NCBI GenBank assembly: GCA_903925275.1
Contig: CAIYES010000036.1
Span: 1-32,129, forward strand
DNA: 32,129 bases
From: an uncultured Bacteroidales bacterium
Lineage (GTDB): Bacteria; Bacteroidota; Bacteroidia; Bacteroidales; FEN-979
Direction of reading: 5' to 3'
In this document: positions 24,339 to 31,945 of the stretch, piece after piece
Layout of the letters: each line of letters opens with the position of its first letter
Numbering within the stretch: the stretch's first letter is position 1
The notes under the pieces: generated by a model
The model's input: the letters and a program-made list of their open reading frames with translations, nothing else
The model's database searches: none
Told to the model about the DNA's origin: nothing
Program-made: the position numbers and the translations under genes

Positions 24339-25799
24339 ATGAGTAAAGACATTTTACAACTCAACCCCAAAGCGCTGTGGAAAAATTTTTACAGCCTTAC
24401 CCAGATTCCCCGGCCTTCAAAAAAAGAAGATCAGATCAGAGAATTTATTTACAATTTCGGCAAAAACCTTGGATTGGAAACCATTGTTGACGAAGTAGGC
24501 AATGTAATTATCCGGAAACCCGCCACACCCGGCATGGAAAATCGTAAAGGTGTGATTCTGCAAGGGCATCTCGATATGGTACCCCAAAAGAACAGCGATA
24601 AAGTGCATGATTTTGAAAAAGACCCCATCGAAACCATTTGTGAAGGCGATTGGGTGCGTGCAAACGGAACAACCCTGGGCGCCGACAATGGCATGGGCGT
24701 TGCCGCTGCAATGGCTGTTCTTGAATCAACAGACATGCAACATGGCCCTGTTGAAGCGCTGTTCACAAGCGATGAGGAGACGGGCATGACCGGAGCAACC
24801 GGACTGAAACCCGGCATATTAAAAGGTGATATCCTGGTGAACATGGATTCAGAAGATGAAGGCGAACTTTACATCGGCTGTGCAGGAGGGACCAACGGAA
24901 ACATGACTTTCAGCTACAAAGAACAACCTGTTTCAGGCGATTTTAAAGGATTCAAGATCAACGTGACCGGATTAAAAGGTGGTCACAGCGGTGTTGATAT
25001 CCACCTGGGCCGTGGCAATGCGAACAAGATCATGAACCGGGTTCTTTATCACGGACACCTAAAACACGGTTTACTGCTGGCCTCCATTGATGGTGGCAGC
25101 CTCCGCAATGCCATCCCGCGCGAATCGTTCGCCCATGTCATCATTCCGGCTGCAAACATGCAGTGTTTTCTCGATTGCCTTGTCAAAATGACCAATAAAA
25201 TAAAAAATGAACTGTCGGCAGTCGAACCTACCCTGAAAATCGAAGCTGTATCGGCCGAAGTACCGGATACAGTTATTGATCAGGTAACTTTACTGAAATT
25301 CATGAATGCCATCTATGCCTGTCCTAACGGGGTGATGCGCATGAGCAACGAAATGTCTGGTCTTGTCGAAACATCCAACAACCTGGCCATCGTGAAGTCG
25401 GAAAAGGGGTCAATTAACATTAAAAACCTGCTCAGAAGTTCGGTCGACTCTGCTAAAGATGATCTTGAGATAATGATTAAGTGCATCTTCGACCTGGCCG
25501 GCGCCGAATCGGTATTCGATGGAAGTTATCCCGGCTGGAAACCAAACCCCGACTCGCCAATCCTGAAGACGATGCAGGACATTTACAACAGTAAATTTGG
25601 CAAAATTCCGGAGATTAAAGCTATTCATGCCGGCCTCGAATGCGGAATCCTGGGCGGTGCCTATCCAAACTGGGACATGATCTCCTTTGGTCCGACAATT
25701 CGTTTCCCTCACTCCCCTGATGAAAAAGTGAACATTGCAACTGTTCAGAAATTCTGGGACTTCCTGGTGGAAACGCTCAAGCATATCCCTGTAAAATAA
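24339..25799 (+). CDS. pepD: Aminoacyl-histidine dipeptidase (peptidase M20C)
   Basis: A 486-residue cytosolic zinc dipeptidase of the PepD family that cleaves Xaa-His and other dipeptides. Metal and active-site motifs are GHLDMVPQ (His ligand and adjacent Asp) near 73-80, LGADNGMG (bridging Asp), SDEETGMTG (catalytic Glu and metal Glu), NMDSEDEG, and the C-terminal FPHSPDEKV with the last His ligand. The lid domain includes GLKGGHSGVDIHLGRGNA. Length is as expected. A terminator follows at 25821-25853. Placed after the OPT transporter and PqqD-like genes, it probably completes peptide use. Confidence 0.95.
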   Translation: MSKDILQLNPKALWKNFYSLTQIPRPSKKEDQIREFIYNFGKNLGLETIVDEVGNVIIRKPATPGMENRKGVILQGHLDMVPQKNSDKVHDFEKDPIETICEGDWVRANGTTLGADNGMGVAAAMAVLESTDMQHGPVEALFTSDEETGMTGATGLKPGILKGDILVNMDSEDEGELYIGCAGGTNGNMTFSYKEQPVSGDFKGFKINVTGLKGGHSGVDIHLGRGNANKIMNRVLYHGHLKHGLLLASIDGGSLRNAIPRESFAHVIIPAANMQCFLDCLVKMTNKIKNELSAVEPTLKIEAVSAEVPDTVIDQVTLLKFMNAIYACPNGVMRMSNEMSGLVETSNNLAIVKSEKGSINIKNLLRSSVDSAKDDLEIMIKCIFDLAGAESVFDGSYPGWKPNPDSPILKTMQDIYNSKFGKIPEIKAIHAGLECGILGGAYPNWDMISFGPTIRFPHSPDEKVNIATVQKFWDFLVETLKHIPVK

Positions 25800-25820
25800 T
25801 CTTAATCGTCATATTTAGGT

Positions 25821-25853
25821 AAAGGCTGCCTCCTGAATTGGGGCAGCCTTTTT
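25821..25853 (+). terminator. Terminator of pepD
   Basis: A 10-bp perfect stem, AAAGGCTGCC (25821-25830) and GGCAGCCTTT (25842-25851), with an 11-nt loop and further T residues. Confidence 0.9.
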
Positions 25854-25892
25854 CAAATTTACCGGACATTAGCATTGGAATTAAAATATATT

Positions 25893-25922
25893 TTGGTATT
25901 GATTTTTTTTTTTATACTTTTG
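25893..25922 (+). promoter_or_regulatory. Bacteroidota-type promoter of rpmH
   Basis: TTG (25893-25895), exactly 19 nt including an eleven-base T run, then TACTTTTG (25915-25922). The leader would be about 16 nt before the rpmH ATG. Confidence 0.75.
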
Positions 25923-25944
25923 CAGTCCCCAAAAATAATGTAAG

Positions 25945-26106
25945 ATGACAAAGAGAACTTACCAGCCTTCGAACAGGAAAAGAAAGAACAAACATGGTTT
26001 TCGTGAACGCATGGCAACAGCCAATGGACGTAAAGTACTTGCTGCCAGAAGGGCTAAAGGAAGAAAAAAACTGTCCGTTTCTGACGAAAAATTGGACAAA
26101 GAATAA
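25945..26106 (+). CDS. rpmH: 50S ribosomal protein bL34
   Basis: A 53-residue basic ribosomal protein with the full bL34 signature: [20 protein letters not shown] (3-22), then [21 protein letters not shown] (23-43), and a short acidic-basic tail of about ten residues. It belongs to the large subunit. Its promoter is at 25893-25922 and its terminator at 26162-26196, so it is a single-gene unit. A longer overlapping frame at 25994-26248 is only a shadow. The gene is not next to dnaA, rnpA or yidC here, although rnpB lies about 5.4 kb downstream. Confidence 0.97.
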   Translation: MTKRTYQPSNRKRKNKHGFRERMATANGRKVLAARRAKGRKKLSVSDEKLDKE

Positions 26107-26161
26107 TATTCTTTACTTGATTGACAGGTTCAATCCGAATTTTACGCAATTTTGTAAACTG

Positions 26162-26196
26162 AAAGAAGATAATTTCAACTTATCTTCTTTTTTTAT
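26162..26196 (+). terminator. Terminator downstream of rpmH
   Basis: An 11-bp perfect stem, AAAGAAGATAA (26162-26172) and TTATCTTCTTT (26180-26190), with a 7-nt loop and a T-rich tail. No promoter match lies between it and the YfhO-family gene at 26229, so that gene may depend on readthrough. Confidence 0.85.
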
Positions 26197-26228
26197 TTTC
26201 AGACATTCCCAAAAAATAATTATCCCCA

Positions 26229-28709
26229 ATGAAAAACATCGATTATAAAAAGCTGCTGCCTTACTTTGCAGCCATCGTGATCTTTTTAGCAATTACCATG
26301 GTCTATTTCAGTCCACTGCTGAACGGCAAAAAGATACTGCAGAGTGACATTATCAACTTCAAAGGGATGTCAAAAGAGATTGTCGATTTCAGGGTTAAAA
26401 CCGGCCAGGAACCGCTGTGGACAAACTCGATGTTTGGAGGGATGCCTGCCTATCAGATTTCAACAATTTACACATCAAACCTCGTTGGTTTTCTTGACAA
26501 AATAATGACCCTTGGGTTGCCGCATCCGGCCAACCTTGTTTTTCTCTATTTCCTTGGATTCTTCATTCTGCTCCTGGCCATGGGAATTGATCCATGGTTA
26601 TCCATTGCAGGTGCAACCGCATTTGCGTTTTCCTCCTTCTTTTTTATCATCATCGATGCCGGACATAATTCACAAGCCCATGCCATCGGCTACATGGCTC
26701 CGGTAGTCGCAGGAATTTTCCTGACTATGAAACGAAAATATCTCTGGGGAGGAATCATGACCGCCATTTTTCTATCATTGGAAGTCAAGGCCAACCACCC
26801 GCAGATCACTTATTACCTGGCCATCATTGTATTGCTGCTTGGCCTGTTCCAGTTGATCCAGGCCATCAGGGATAAAGAACTGCTGCCATTCTTCAAAGCT
26901 GCAGGTGTTCTTGTGATTGCCCTCTTGTTCGCTGTTCTCACAAACCTAACCAGTTTATGGGCAACCTGGGAATATGGGAAATACACCATCCGCGGAAAAT
27001 CAGAACTCACCTCAAATAAGGCAAATAAAACATCAGGCCTCGATAAAGACTATGCAACCCAGTGGAGCTACGGTGTTAGCGAAACCATGACCCTCCTGAT
27101 TCCTGATTTTTACGGCGGTTCTTCCAGCGTGAAAATCAGCGAAAACTCGAAAATTGTGGAAGCCATGAAAAGCAATGGACTTCCCGACGAAACGGTCAGG
27201 CAGTTTACCCAACAGCCCCTGCCGTTTCTTTATTGGGGCGCGCAACCATTTACCTCAGGCCCGGTGTATGTCGGGGCCATTATGTGTTTCCTGTTTGTCC
27301 TTGGACTGATTATAGTCAAAGGCCCGCTTAAATGGTGGCTCCTTGCAGCAACCCTGCTCTCTATCGTACTCGCCTGGGGCCATAATTTAATGCCGGTTAC
27401 GGAATTCTTCCTGAACTATTTTCCCGGCTATAATAAATTCCGTGCTGTTACGATGATCCTGGTCATTGCTGAATTTGCAATACCACTGCTGGGGATTCTC
27501 GCGCTGAAAGAAATCAGTGATAAAAAACTCAGTCAGAAAAATCTTTTTAAAAGTATTCAGATCGCTTTTATCATTACAGCAGGCATCACCTTGTTTTTCG
27601 CCCTCCTTCCCGGTGCATTCCTCGATTTCGTGGGCAGAGGCGATCAATATACAAAACAACAATACCAGTTCCCCGAATGGCTGATGCAGTCGATCCGCGA
27701 TGAACGGCTCCGTTTGCTCAGGATGGATGCGATCAGGTCATTTGTCTTTATTCTGTTGGCCGGTGGCCTCCTTTGGGCTGTTCTTTTCAACAAGATTAAA
27801 AAAGAATATGCCTACATAGCCCTCACGGTTCTGATCCTCGCGGATATGTTTACCGTGAATAAACGTTTTGTCAACAACGACAGTTTCACCTCCACCTCAC
27901 GGGTTGAAAATCCGTTTGAGCCCACAGCTGCTGATAATCAGATTCTCCAGGACACACGTCCCGATTTCAGGGTACTGAACCTGACCAAAGATCCCTTTAA
28001 CGATGCCGGAACTTCCTACTATCATAAGTCGATCGGCGGCTACCATGGGGCTAAGCTCCGCCGTTATCAGGAATTGATTGACAACAACATCGAGAAGGAG
28101 ATTCAAACATTTGCCAAAACCATGAGCACCGACAGTACACCGGTATTAAACATGCTGAACACCAAATACTTTATCATACCAGGGAATGACAAACAGCCCG
28201 TTGCTTACCCGAATACCAACACCCTTGGAAATTGCTGGTTTGTAAGCTCAGTTAACTTCGTAGACAATGCCGATGGTGAAATGAATGCTATCAGGGACTT
28301 CCATCCTAATACACTGGCCATTATAAATAAGGCTTTCAGCGAAGATCTTAAATCGTTCACGCCCAACCTCGATCCAAGCGATTCCATAAAATTGGTTAAA
28401 TATGCCCCCAATGAGTTGTCGTACCAGTATCACTCAACCAACAAAGGACTTGCTGTATTCTCCGAGATCTATTATCCGAAAGGATGGAATGCATATGTTG
28501 ATGGGAAGATTGCTCCGCATTTTCGTGCTGATTATGTTTTGCGGGCCATGGTTTTGCCTGCCGGCGACCATAAACTCCAGTTTAAGTTTGAACCAACAGT
28601 TTTTATCACAGGGGAATTAATTTCACGCATAAGTTCAATTATCCTCATCGTCTTTGTTTTGATCATGGCGTTCGTGGAAATCAGAAAAATACGGAAACCC
28701 CGGGAATGA
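26229..28709 (+). CDS. YfhO-family multipass membrane protein
   Basis: An 826-residue membrane protein with a cytoplasmic N-terminus, a first membrane helix near 10-28 and about 12 further helices up to about 530, then a soluble extracytoplasmic region and a final helix near 795-817. The early loop LLNGKKILQSDIINFKGMSKEIVDFR with acidic residues, and FNDAGTSYYHKSIGGYHGAKLRRYQELID in the soluble part, are typical of YfhO. In Firmicutes YfhO-type proteins glycosylate lipoteichoic acid; they have the GT-C-like fold. In Bacteroidota the substrate is unknown. The stop overlaps the next start by 4 nt (ATGA), so it is coupled to the glycosyltransferase gene and likely acts in the same surface glycan pathway. 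Confidence 0.88.
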   Translation: MKNIDYKKLLPYFAAIVIFLAITMVYFSPLLNGKKILQSDIINFKGMSKEIVDFRVKTGQEPLWTNSMFGGMPAYQISTIYTSNLVGFLDKIMTLGLPHPANLVFLYFLGFFILLLAMGIDPWLSIAGATAFAFSSFFFIIIDAGHNSQAHAIGYMAPVVAGIFLTMKRKYLWGGIMTAIFLSLEVKANHPQITYYLAIIVLLLGLFQLIQAIRDKELLPFFKAAGVLVIALLFAVLTNLTSLWATWEYGKYTIRGKSELTSNKANKTSGLDKDYATQWSYGVSETMTLLIPDFYGGSSSVKISENSKIVEAMKSNGLPDETVRQFTQQPLPFLYWGAQPFTSGPVYVGAIMCFLFVLGLIIVKGPLKWWLLAATLLSIVLAWGHNLMPVTEFFLNYFPGYNKFRAVTMILVIAEFAIPLLGILALKEISDKKLSQKNLFKSIQIAFIITAGITLFFALLPGAFLDFVGRGDQYTKQQYQFPEWLMQSIRDERLRLLRMDAIRSFVFILLAGGLLWAVLFNKIKKEYAYIALTVLILADMFTVNKRFVNNDSFTSTSRVENPFEPTAADNQILQDTRPDFRVLNLTKDPFNDAGTSYYHKSIGGYHGAKLRRYQELIDNNIEKEIQTFAKTMSTDSTPVLNMLNTKYFIIPGNDKQPVAYPNTNTLGNCWFVSSVNFVDNADGEMNAIRDFHPNTLAIINKAFSEDLKSFTPNLDPSDSIKLVKYAPNELSYQYHSTNKGLAVFSEIYYPKGWNAYVDGKIAPHFRADYVLRAMVLPAGDHKLQFKFEPTVFITGELISRISSIILIVFVLIMAFVEIRKIRKPRE

Positions 28710-30016
28710 AAAAAGCGCTGATTATCAGTTATTACTGGCCTCCAAGCGGCGGAGCAGGTGTTCAACGATGGCTGAAATTTGTCAAATACCTTCGTGATTT
28801 CGGATGGGAACCGGTGGTGTTTTGTCCCGAAAACCCTGAATATCCTGAAACAGATACTTCCTTGTTCAAGGATGTTCCGCCAGGTCTTGAAGTGCTGAAA
28901 TTTCCTATATGGGAACCCTATCAGGCCTATAAAAAACTGCTTGGTCAGAAAAAAGAGGATAAAATCAACGCTGCCTTTTTATCAGAGACGAAAAAGAATA
29001 AAACCCTTGAAGCTATTTCAATATGGATCCGTGGAAATTTCTTCATCCCGGATGCCCGTAAGTTCTGGATCAGTCCCGCTGTAAAATTTCTCAGGAGATA
29101 TTTGGAAAACCATTCAGCCGATGTGATTATCTCAACCGGTCCGCCTCACTCCACGCACCTCATTGCCATGGCGCTGGCTTCCGGTTCCCGGATTCCCTGG
29201 CTTGCAGATTTCCGTGATCCATGGACTAACATTGACTTCTATAAGTTTCTTAAACTCTCCTCATGGGCCGATCACAGGCATCATAAACTTGAACTGGAAG
29301 TCCTGCAAAAAGCAAACGCAGTTTCGGTGATCAGCAAATCAATGGCACTGGATTTTAACAAGATTTACGAGCGTCACTATGACGTTATCACAAACGGTTT
29401 TGATGAGGAAGATATCGCCGGTAACGTTGTCGCGGTGCTTGATGTGAAATTTTCAATCGCACACATCGGAACACTGACAAACACCCGCAATCCGGTTACG
29501 TTGTGGCAAGCTTTGAAAAACATTTTGGCTACGCATCCGCATCTGGCAGCAGATCTTGAGATCAAACTGGTCGGCAAAGTTGATCATACTGTTTCCGCAT
29601 CATTGGATGACTTTGGCCTGAGCCGGTTTGTCAGAAAAATTGAATATATGCCCCACGATCAGGTGGTAAAATGCCAGCAGCAATCGCAGGTTCTACTGCT
29701 GCTCATCAACAATACCCTCAATTCCAACATGATCCTGACCGGTAAGTTTTTTGAATATATGGCCGCAAAACGACCCATATTATGCCTCGGTCCCGAAGAT
29801 GGCGATGCAGCCCTGATTTTACACGAAACGAAGGCCGGACTGCTGGCAGGATTTGACGATGTTGCAGCAATGACAAACCATATTCTTCATTATTACGATT
29901 TGTTTCAGCACAATTGTCTTGAAGTTCAAAGCCGGCAGATTGAAAGGTTCTCAAGGAAAGAACTGACGGGTGAATTGGCGCAAGTGCTGAATGATATTGC
30001 TGATATAATCCGGTAG
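28706..30016 (+). CDS. GT4-like glycosyltransferase
   Basis: A 436-residue GT-B type glycosyltransferase. The N-terminal ISYYWPPSGGAGVQRWLKFVKYL (8-30) is the glycine-rich acceptor-side motif of the GT4 group, followed by DVIISTGPPHSTHLIA and LADFRDPWTN near 165-175. The C-terminal donor domain contains IAHIGTLTNTRNP, IKLVGK, a MPHDQVV segment and TGKFFEYMAAKRPIL, where the Glu before the Y is the expected nucleotide-sugar contact. No membrane helix is evident. Its start overlaps the YfhO-family stop by 4 nt. It is convergent with the MATE gene, with only 5 nt between the stop codons and no clear terminator. Sugar donor and acceptor are unknown. Confidence 0.88.
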   Translation: MKKALIISYYWPPSGGAGVQRWLKFVKYLRDFGWEPVVFCPENPEYPETDTSLFKDVPPGLEVLKFPIWEPYQAYKKLLGQKKEDKINAAFLSETKKNKTLEAISIWIRGNFFIPDARKFWISPAVKFLRRYLENHSADVIISTGPPHSTHLIAMALASGSRIPWLADFRDPWTNIDFYKFLKLSSWADHRHHKLELEVLQKANAVSVISKSMALDFNKIYERHYDVITNGFDEEDIAGNVVAVLDVKFSIAHIGTLTNTRNPVTLWQALKNILATHPHLAADLEIKLVGKVDHTVSASLDDFGLSRFVRKIEYMPHDQVVKCQQQSQVLLLLINNTLNSNMILTGKFFEYMAAKRPILCLGPEDGDAALILHETKAGLLAGFDDVAAMTNHILHYYDLFQHNCLEVQSRQIERFSRKELTGELAQVLNDIADIIR

Positions 30017-30021
30017 GTCCT

Positions 30022-31377
30022 TTATTTTACTTCAGCACTATATTTCACCACCGCTTTTTTCTTCCAATACCCCATCCTGTAATAAATGTAGTATAGAATC
30101 ATACCGGTAAACCAGCCAACCGGTATCGACCACCAAATTCCATCTACACCCATAACCTCTTTTTGTGAAAGAAAATATGCCACGGGGATGCGAATGATCC
30201 ATAAGGAAAACAGGCTGATGAACATTGGAATCAATGTATCGCCAGCTCCTCGCAAAAGGCCGTTTATAACAAACATGACGGAGAAGAAAATATAAAACGA
30301 TCCGATGATGCGCAAATAATCACCCCCCAGTGAAATTACCACAGGATCATCGGTAAACATCCGCATCAGGATTCTTCCGAATAAAACGGTAATCAGTGAG
30401 ATAAACAACGAAAATACACCTGTCATGATCAGCGTGGCACGAAGTCCGGCTTTAACCCGATCGGGACGGTTGGCTCCCATATTCTGTCCGACAAAAGTCG
30501 ACAAGGCAACTGCAAAGCTCATGGCCGGCATCGATGCAAAACTATCAATTCTGCCAGCAGCACTATAAGCCGCATTTGCATCTATTCCATGTTGATTTAC
30601 AATCCAGTAGAGGGCAACCATGCCGGCAGCTACAAAGGTTTGCTGAAAACCGGTAGGTAATCCTATTTTGATGCTTTTTTTGAATATTTCATGATCATAC
30701 TTTAAATCCCTGAAGGAAAACTTCACCACTTTATGATATCGGTTCAGGTAAATAATCAGGAGAAAAAAAGCACATGCTTCTGAAATTACAGTTGCAATGG
30801 CAACTCCCGGAACACCCCAATGAAAAACCGGGACAAAGATCAGGTCGAGCATGATGTTTAACCCTACCGAACCTATTAAAAAATAAAGCGGGGTTTTTGA
30901 ATCGCCAAGTCCGCGCAGGATTGCGCTTGTACCATTATAACCAAATAGGAATATCAATCCTGCAAGGTAAATATTTAAAAAAAGCATGGCATCAGGAACA
31001 ATAGCAGGATCGAGGTCAATCAGCCTGAAAATATACCCGCTGAGCATGATACCGCCAACAGTTACCACCAGAGAGGTGAAAAACATGACTATATAAAGAG
31101 TATTGATCGCTTTCCTTACATTGTCGAACTGCTTGGCGCCAAAGTATTGTGAAACAACAATGGTAAAACCCATCGTCACACCTATGATAAATGAAATCAA
31201 AAGAAAAACAATGGGAGAAGATGTTCCAACGGCTGCCAGAGCCCCCTTCCCGATATATTTTCCAACAACAACACTGTCAACTACGTTGTATAGCTGTTGG
31301 AAAACATTGCCGAGTAACATGGGAATTGCAAACTTCAGGATCAACCGGCCTTCATTCCCATAGCTAAGGTCTTTCAT
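30022..31377 (-). CDS. MATE-family multidrug/organic cation efflux transporter
   Basis: A 451-residue transporter with 12 predicted membrane helices in two similar halves. The N-terminal segment FAIPMLLGNVFQQLYNVVDSVVVGKYIGKGALAAVG (16-51) and its counterpart near 230-290 (GLPTGFQQTFVAAGMVALY) match MATE proteins of the MepA/NorM type, which export drugs and metabolites with sodium or proton exchange. It ends KKKAVVKYSAEVK in the cytoplasm. A -7-type box on the minus strand (31383-31390) ends only 5 nt before the ATG, so the transcript may be leaderless. The box is the mirror image of the rnpB box. Confidence 0.93.
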   Translation of the reverse strand: MKDLSYGNEGRLILKFAIPMLLGNVFQQLYNVVDSVVVGKYIGKGALAAVGTSSPIVFLLISFIIGVTMGFTIVVSQYFGAKQFDNVRKAINTLYIVMFFTSLVVTVGGIMLSGYIFRLIDLDPAIVPDAMLFLNIYLAGLIFLFGYNGTSAILRGLGDSKTPLYFLIGSVGLNIMLDLIFVPVFHWGVPGVAIATVISEACAFFLLIIYLNRYHKVVKFSFRDLKYDHEIFKKSIKIGLPTGFQQTFVAAGMVALYWIVNQHGIDANAAYSAAGRIDSFASMPAMSFAVALSTFVGQNMGANRPDRVKAGLRATLIMTGVFSLFISLITVLFGRILMRMFTDDPVVISLGGDYLRIIGSFYIFFSVMFVINGLLRGAGDTLIPMFISLFSLWIIRIPVAYFLSQKEVMGVDGIWWSIPVGWFTGMILYYIYYRMGYWKKKAVVKYSAEVK

Positions 31378-31381
31378 GGCA

Positions 31382-31421
31382 GCAAAGGTAGCCAGAATTC
31401 ACGGATATTTCGTACCTTTGC
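31382..31421. promoter_or_regulatory. Mirror-image divergent -7 boxes for the MATE gene and rnpB
   Basis: GCAAAGGTA (31382-31390) and TACCTTTGC (31413-31421) form a 9-bp perfect inverted repeat with 22 nt between. Each arm is a TACCTTTG box (TAnnTTTG) facing outward. The right one is 6 nt from the 5' end of the RNase P RNA; the left one is 5 nt from the MATE ATG. No TTG is found at 19-20 nt upstream of either. Confidence 0.6.
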
Positions 31422-31596
31422 CCAAACAACAGTTCGTTCTGTCGCTGGTATTGACAACGCACGCGTCGTCTAAAAAAAACACCAGAGGAAAGTCGGGACA
31501 ACACAGAGCACCATGCTTCCTAACGGGAAGGATCTGTAGCAACAAAAGCCATGGAGACAGAAAGTGCCACAGAAAATAACTACCAGGTGGTACCGT

Positions 31597-31640
31597 GTAT
31601 CCATGTAGAGACGCATCGCGATGCGTCTCTATATGGATAC
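31597..31640. repeat. 44-nt palindrome inside RNase P RNA helix P12
   Basis: GTATCCATGTAGAGACGCATCG and its reverse complement meet head to head, with a single G/T difference (31605 and 31632) that would be a G-U pair in RNA. The core TAGAGACGCAT resembles palindromic repeats dispersed in many bacterial genomes. It is framed by GTACCGTG (31590-31597) and CACGGTAC (31664-31671), which close P12. Confidence 0.9.
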
Positions 31641-31851
31641 GGCAATGCGTCGTTGCATGGTTGCACGGTACAACCAGGAAAAGGTGAAAATGCGGTGTAA
31701 AAGACCACGATCCCGGTGGGTGACCATTGGGAAGGGTAAACCTCATGGGTTGAAAGACCAAGTATACCAGTTGTTAAGGGTTGCTCGCCCAATGCTGGAG
31801 GGTAGGTCGCTAAAGTCTGCCGGCGACGTCAGACTCAGATAAATGACAGAA

Positions 31852-31897
31852 TTTTTTTGCATTTGGATTCGAAATTTTGAACCCCAATGCAAAAAAA
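31852..31897 (+). other. Extra hairpin between P2 and P4 3' strands of RNase P RNA
   Basis: TTTTTTTGCATT (31852-31863) pairs perfectly with AATGCAAAAAAA (31886-31897), followed inward by a mismatch and GG-CC. It sits in the joining region where the E. coli RNA has only a few bases. On its own it looks like a terminator, but the P4 and P1 3' strands lie beyond it. Confidence 0.75.
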
Positions 31898-31945
31898 ACA
31901 AAATCCTGCTTACAGAACTGTTGTTTTTTATTTTAACAACTTATC

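Larger units (their letters stand above)
31426..31930 (+). ncRNA. rnpB: RNase P RNA, class A, with unusual insertions
   Basis: The catalytic RNA of RNase P, which trims tRNA 5' ends. P1 is a 9-bp perfect pairing of CAACAGTTC (31427-31435) and GAACTGTTG (31915-31923). P2 is TTCTGTC (31437-31443) with GACAGAA (31845-31851). P4 pairs AAG(U)CGGGA (31490-31498) with UCCUGCUU (31904-31911), with one G-U pair where most RNAs have C-G. Conserved runs include CAGAGGAAAGTC (31483-31494), AGTGCCACAGAAAATAACTACC (split around 31563-31584), AGGTGAAAATGCGGTGTAAAAG (around 31680-31701), GGTAAACC (31736-31743), GAGGGTAGG and AGATAAATGA. Helix P12 holds a 44-nt palindrome and an extra hairpin follows P2. The RNA ends with a T-rich tract. 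The ORFs inside it are not genes. Confidence 0.92.

Noticed and set aside
25994-26248. 84-residue plus-strand ORF after pepD
   Set aside because: It overlaps rpmH out of frame; bL34 explains the sequence fully.
31399-31842. Several short ORFs on both strands within the rnpB region
   Set aside because: The stretch is explained by RNase P RNA conserved elements and helices; none of the ORFs has recognisable protein features.
31852-31897. Rho-independent terminator marking the end of RNase P RNA
   Set aside because: The P4 and P1 3' strands lie downstream of this hairpin and pair with the 5' part, so the RNA must extend beyond it.
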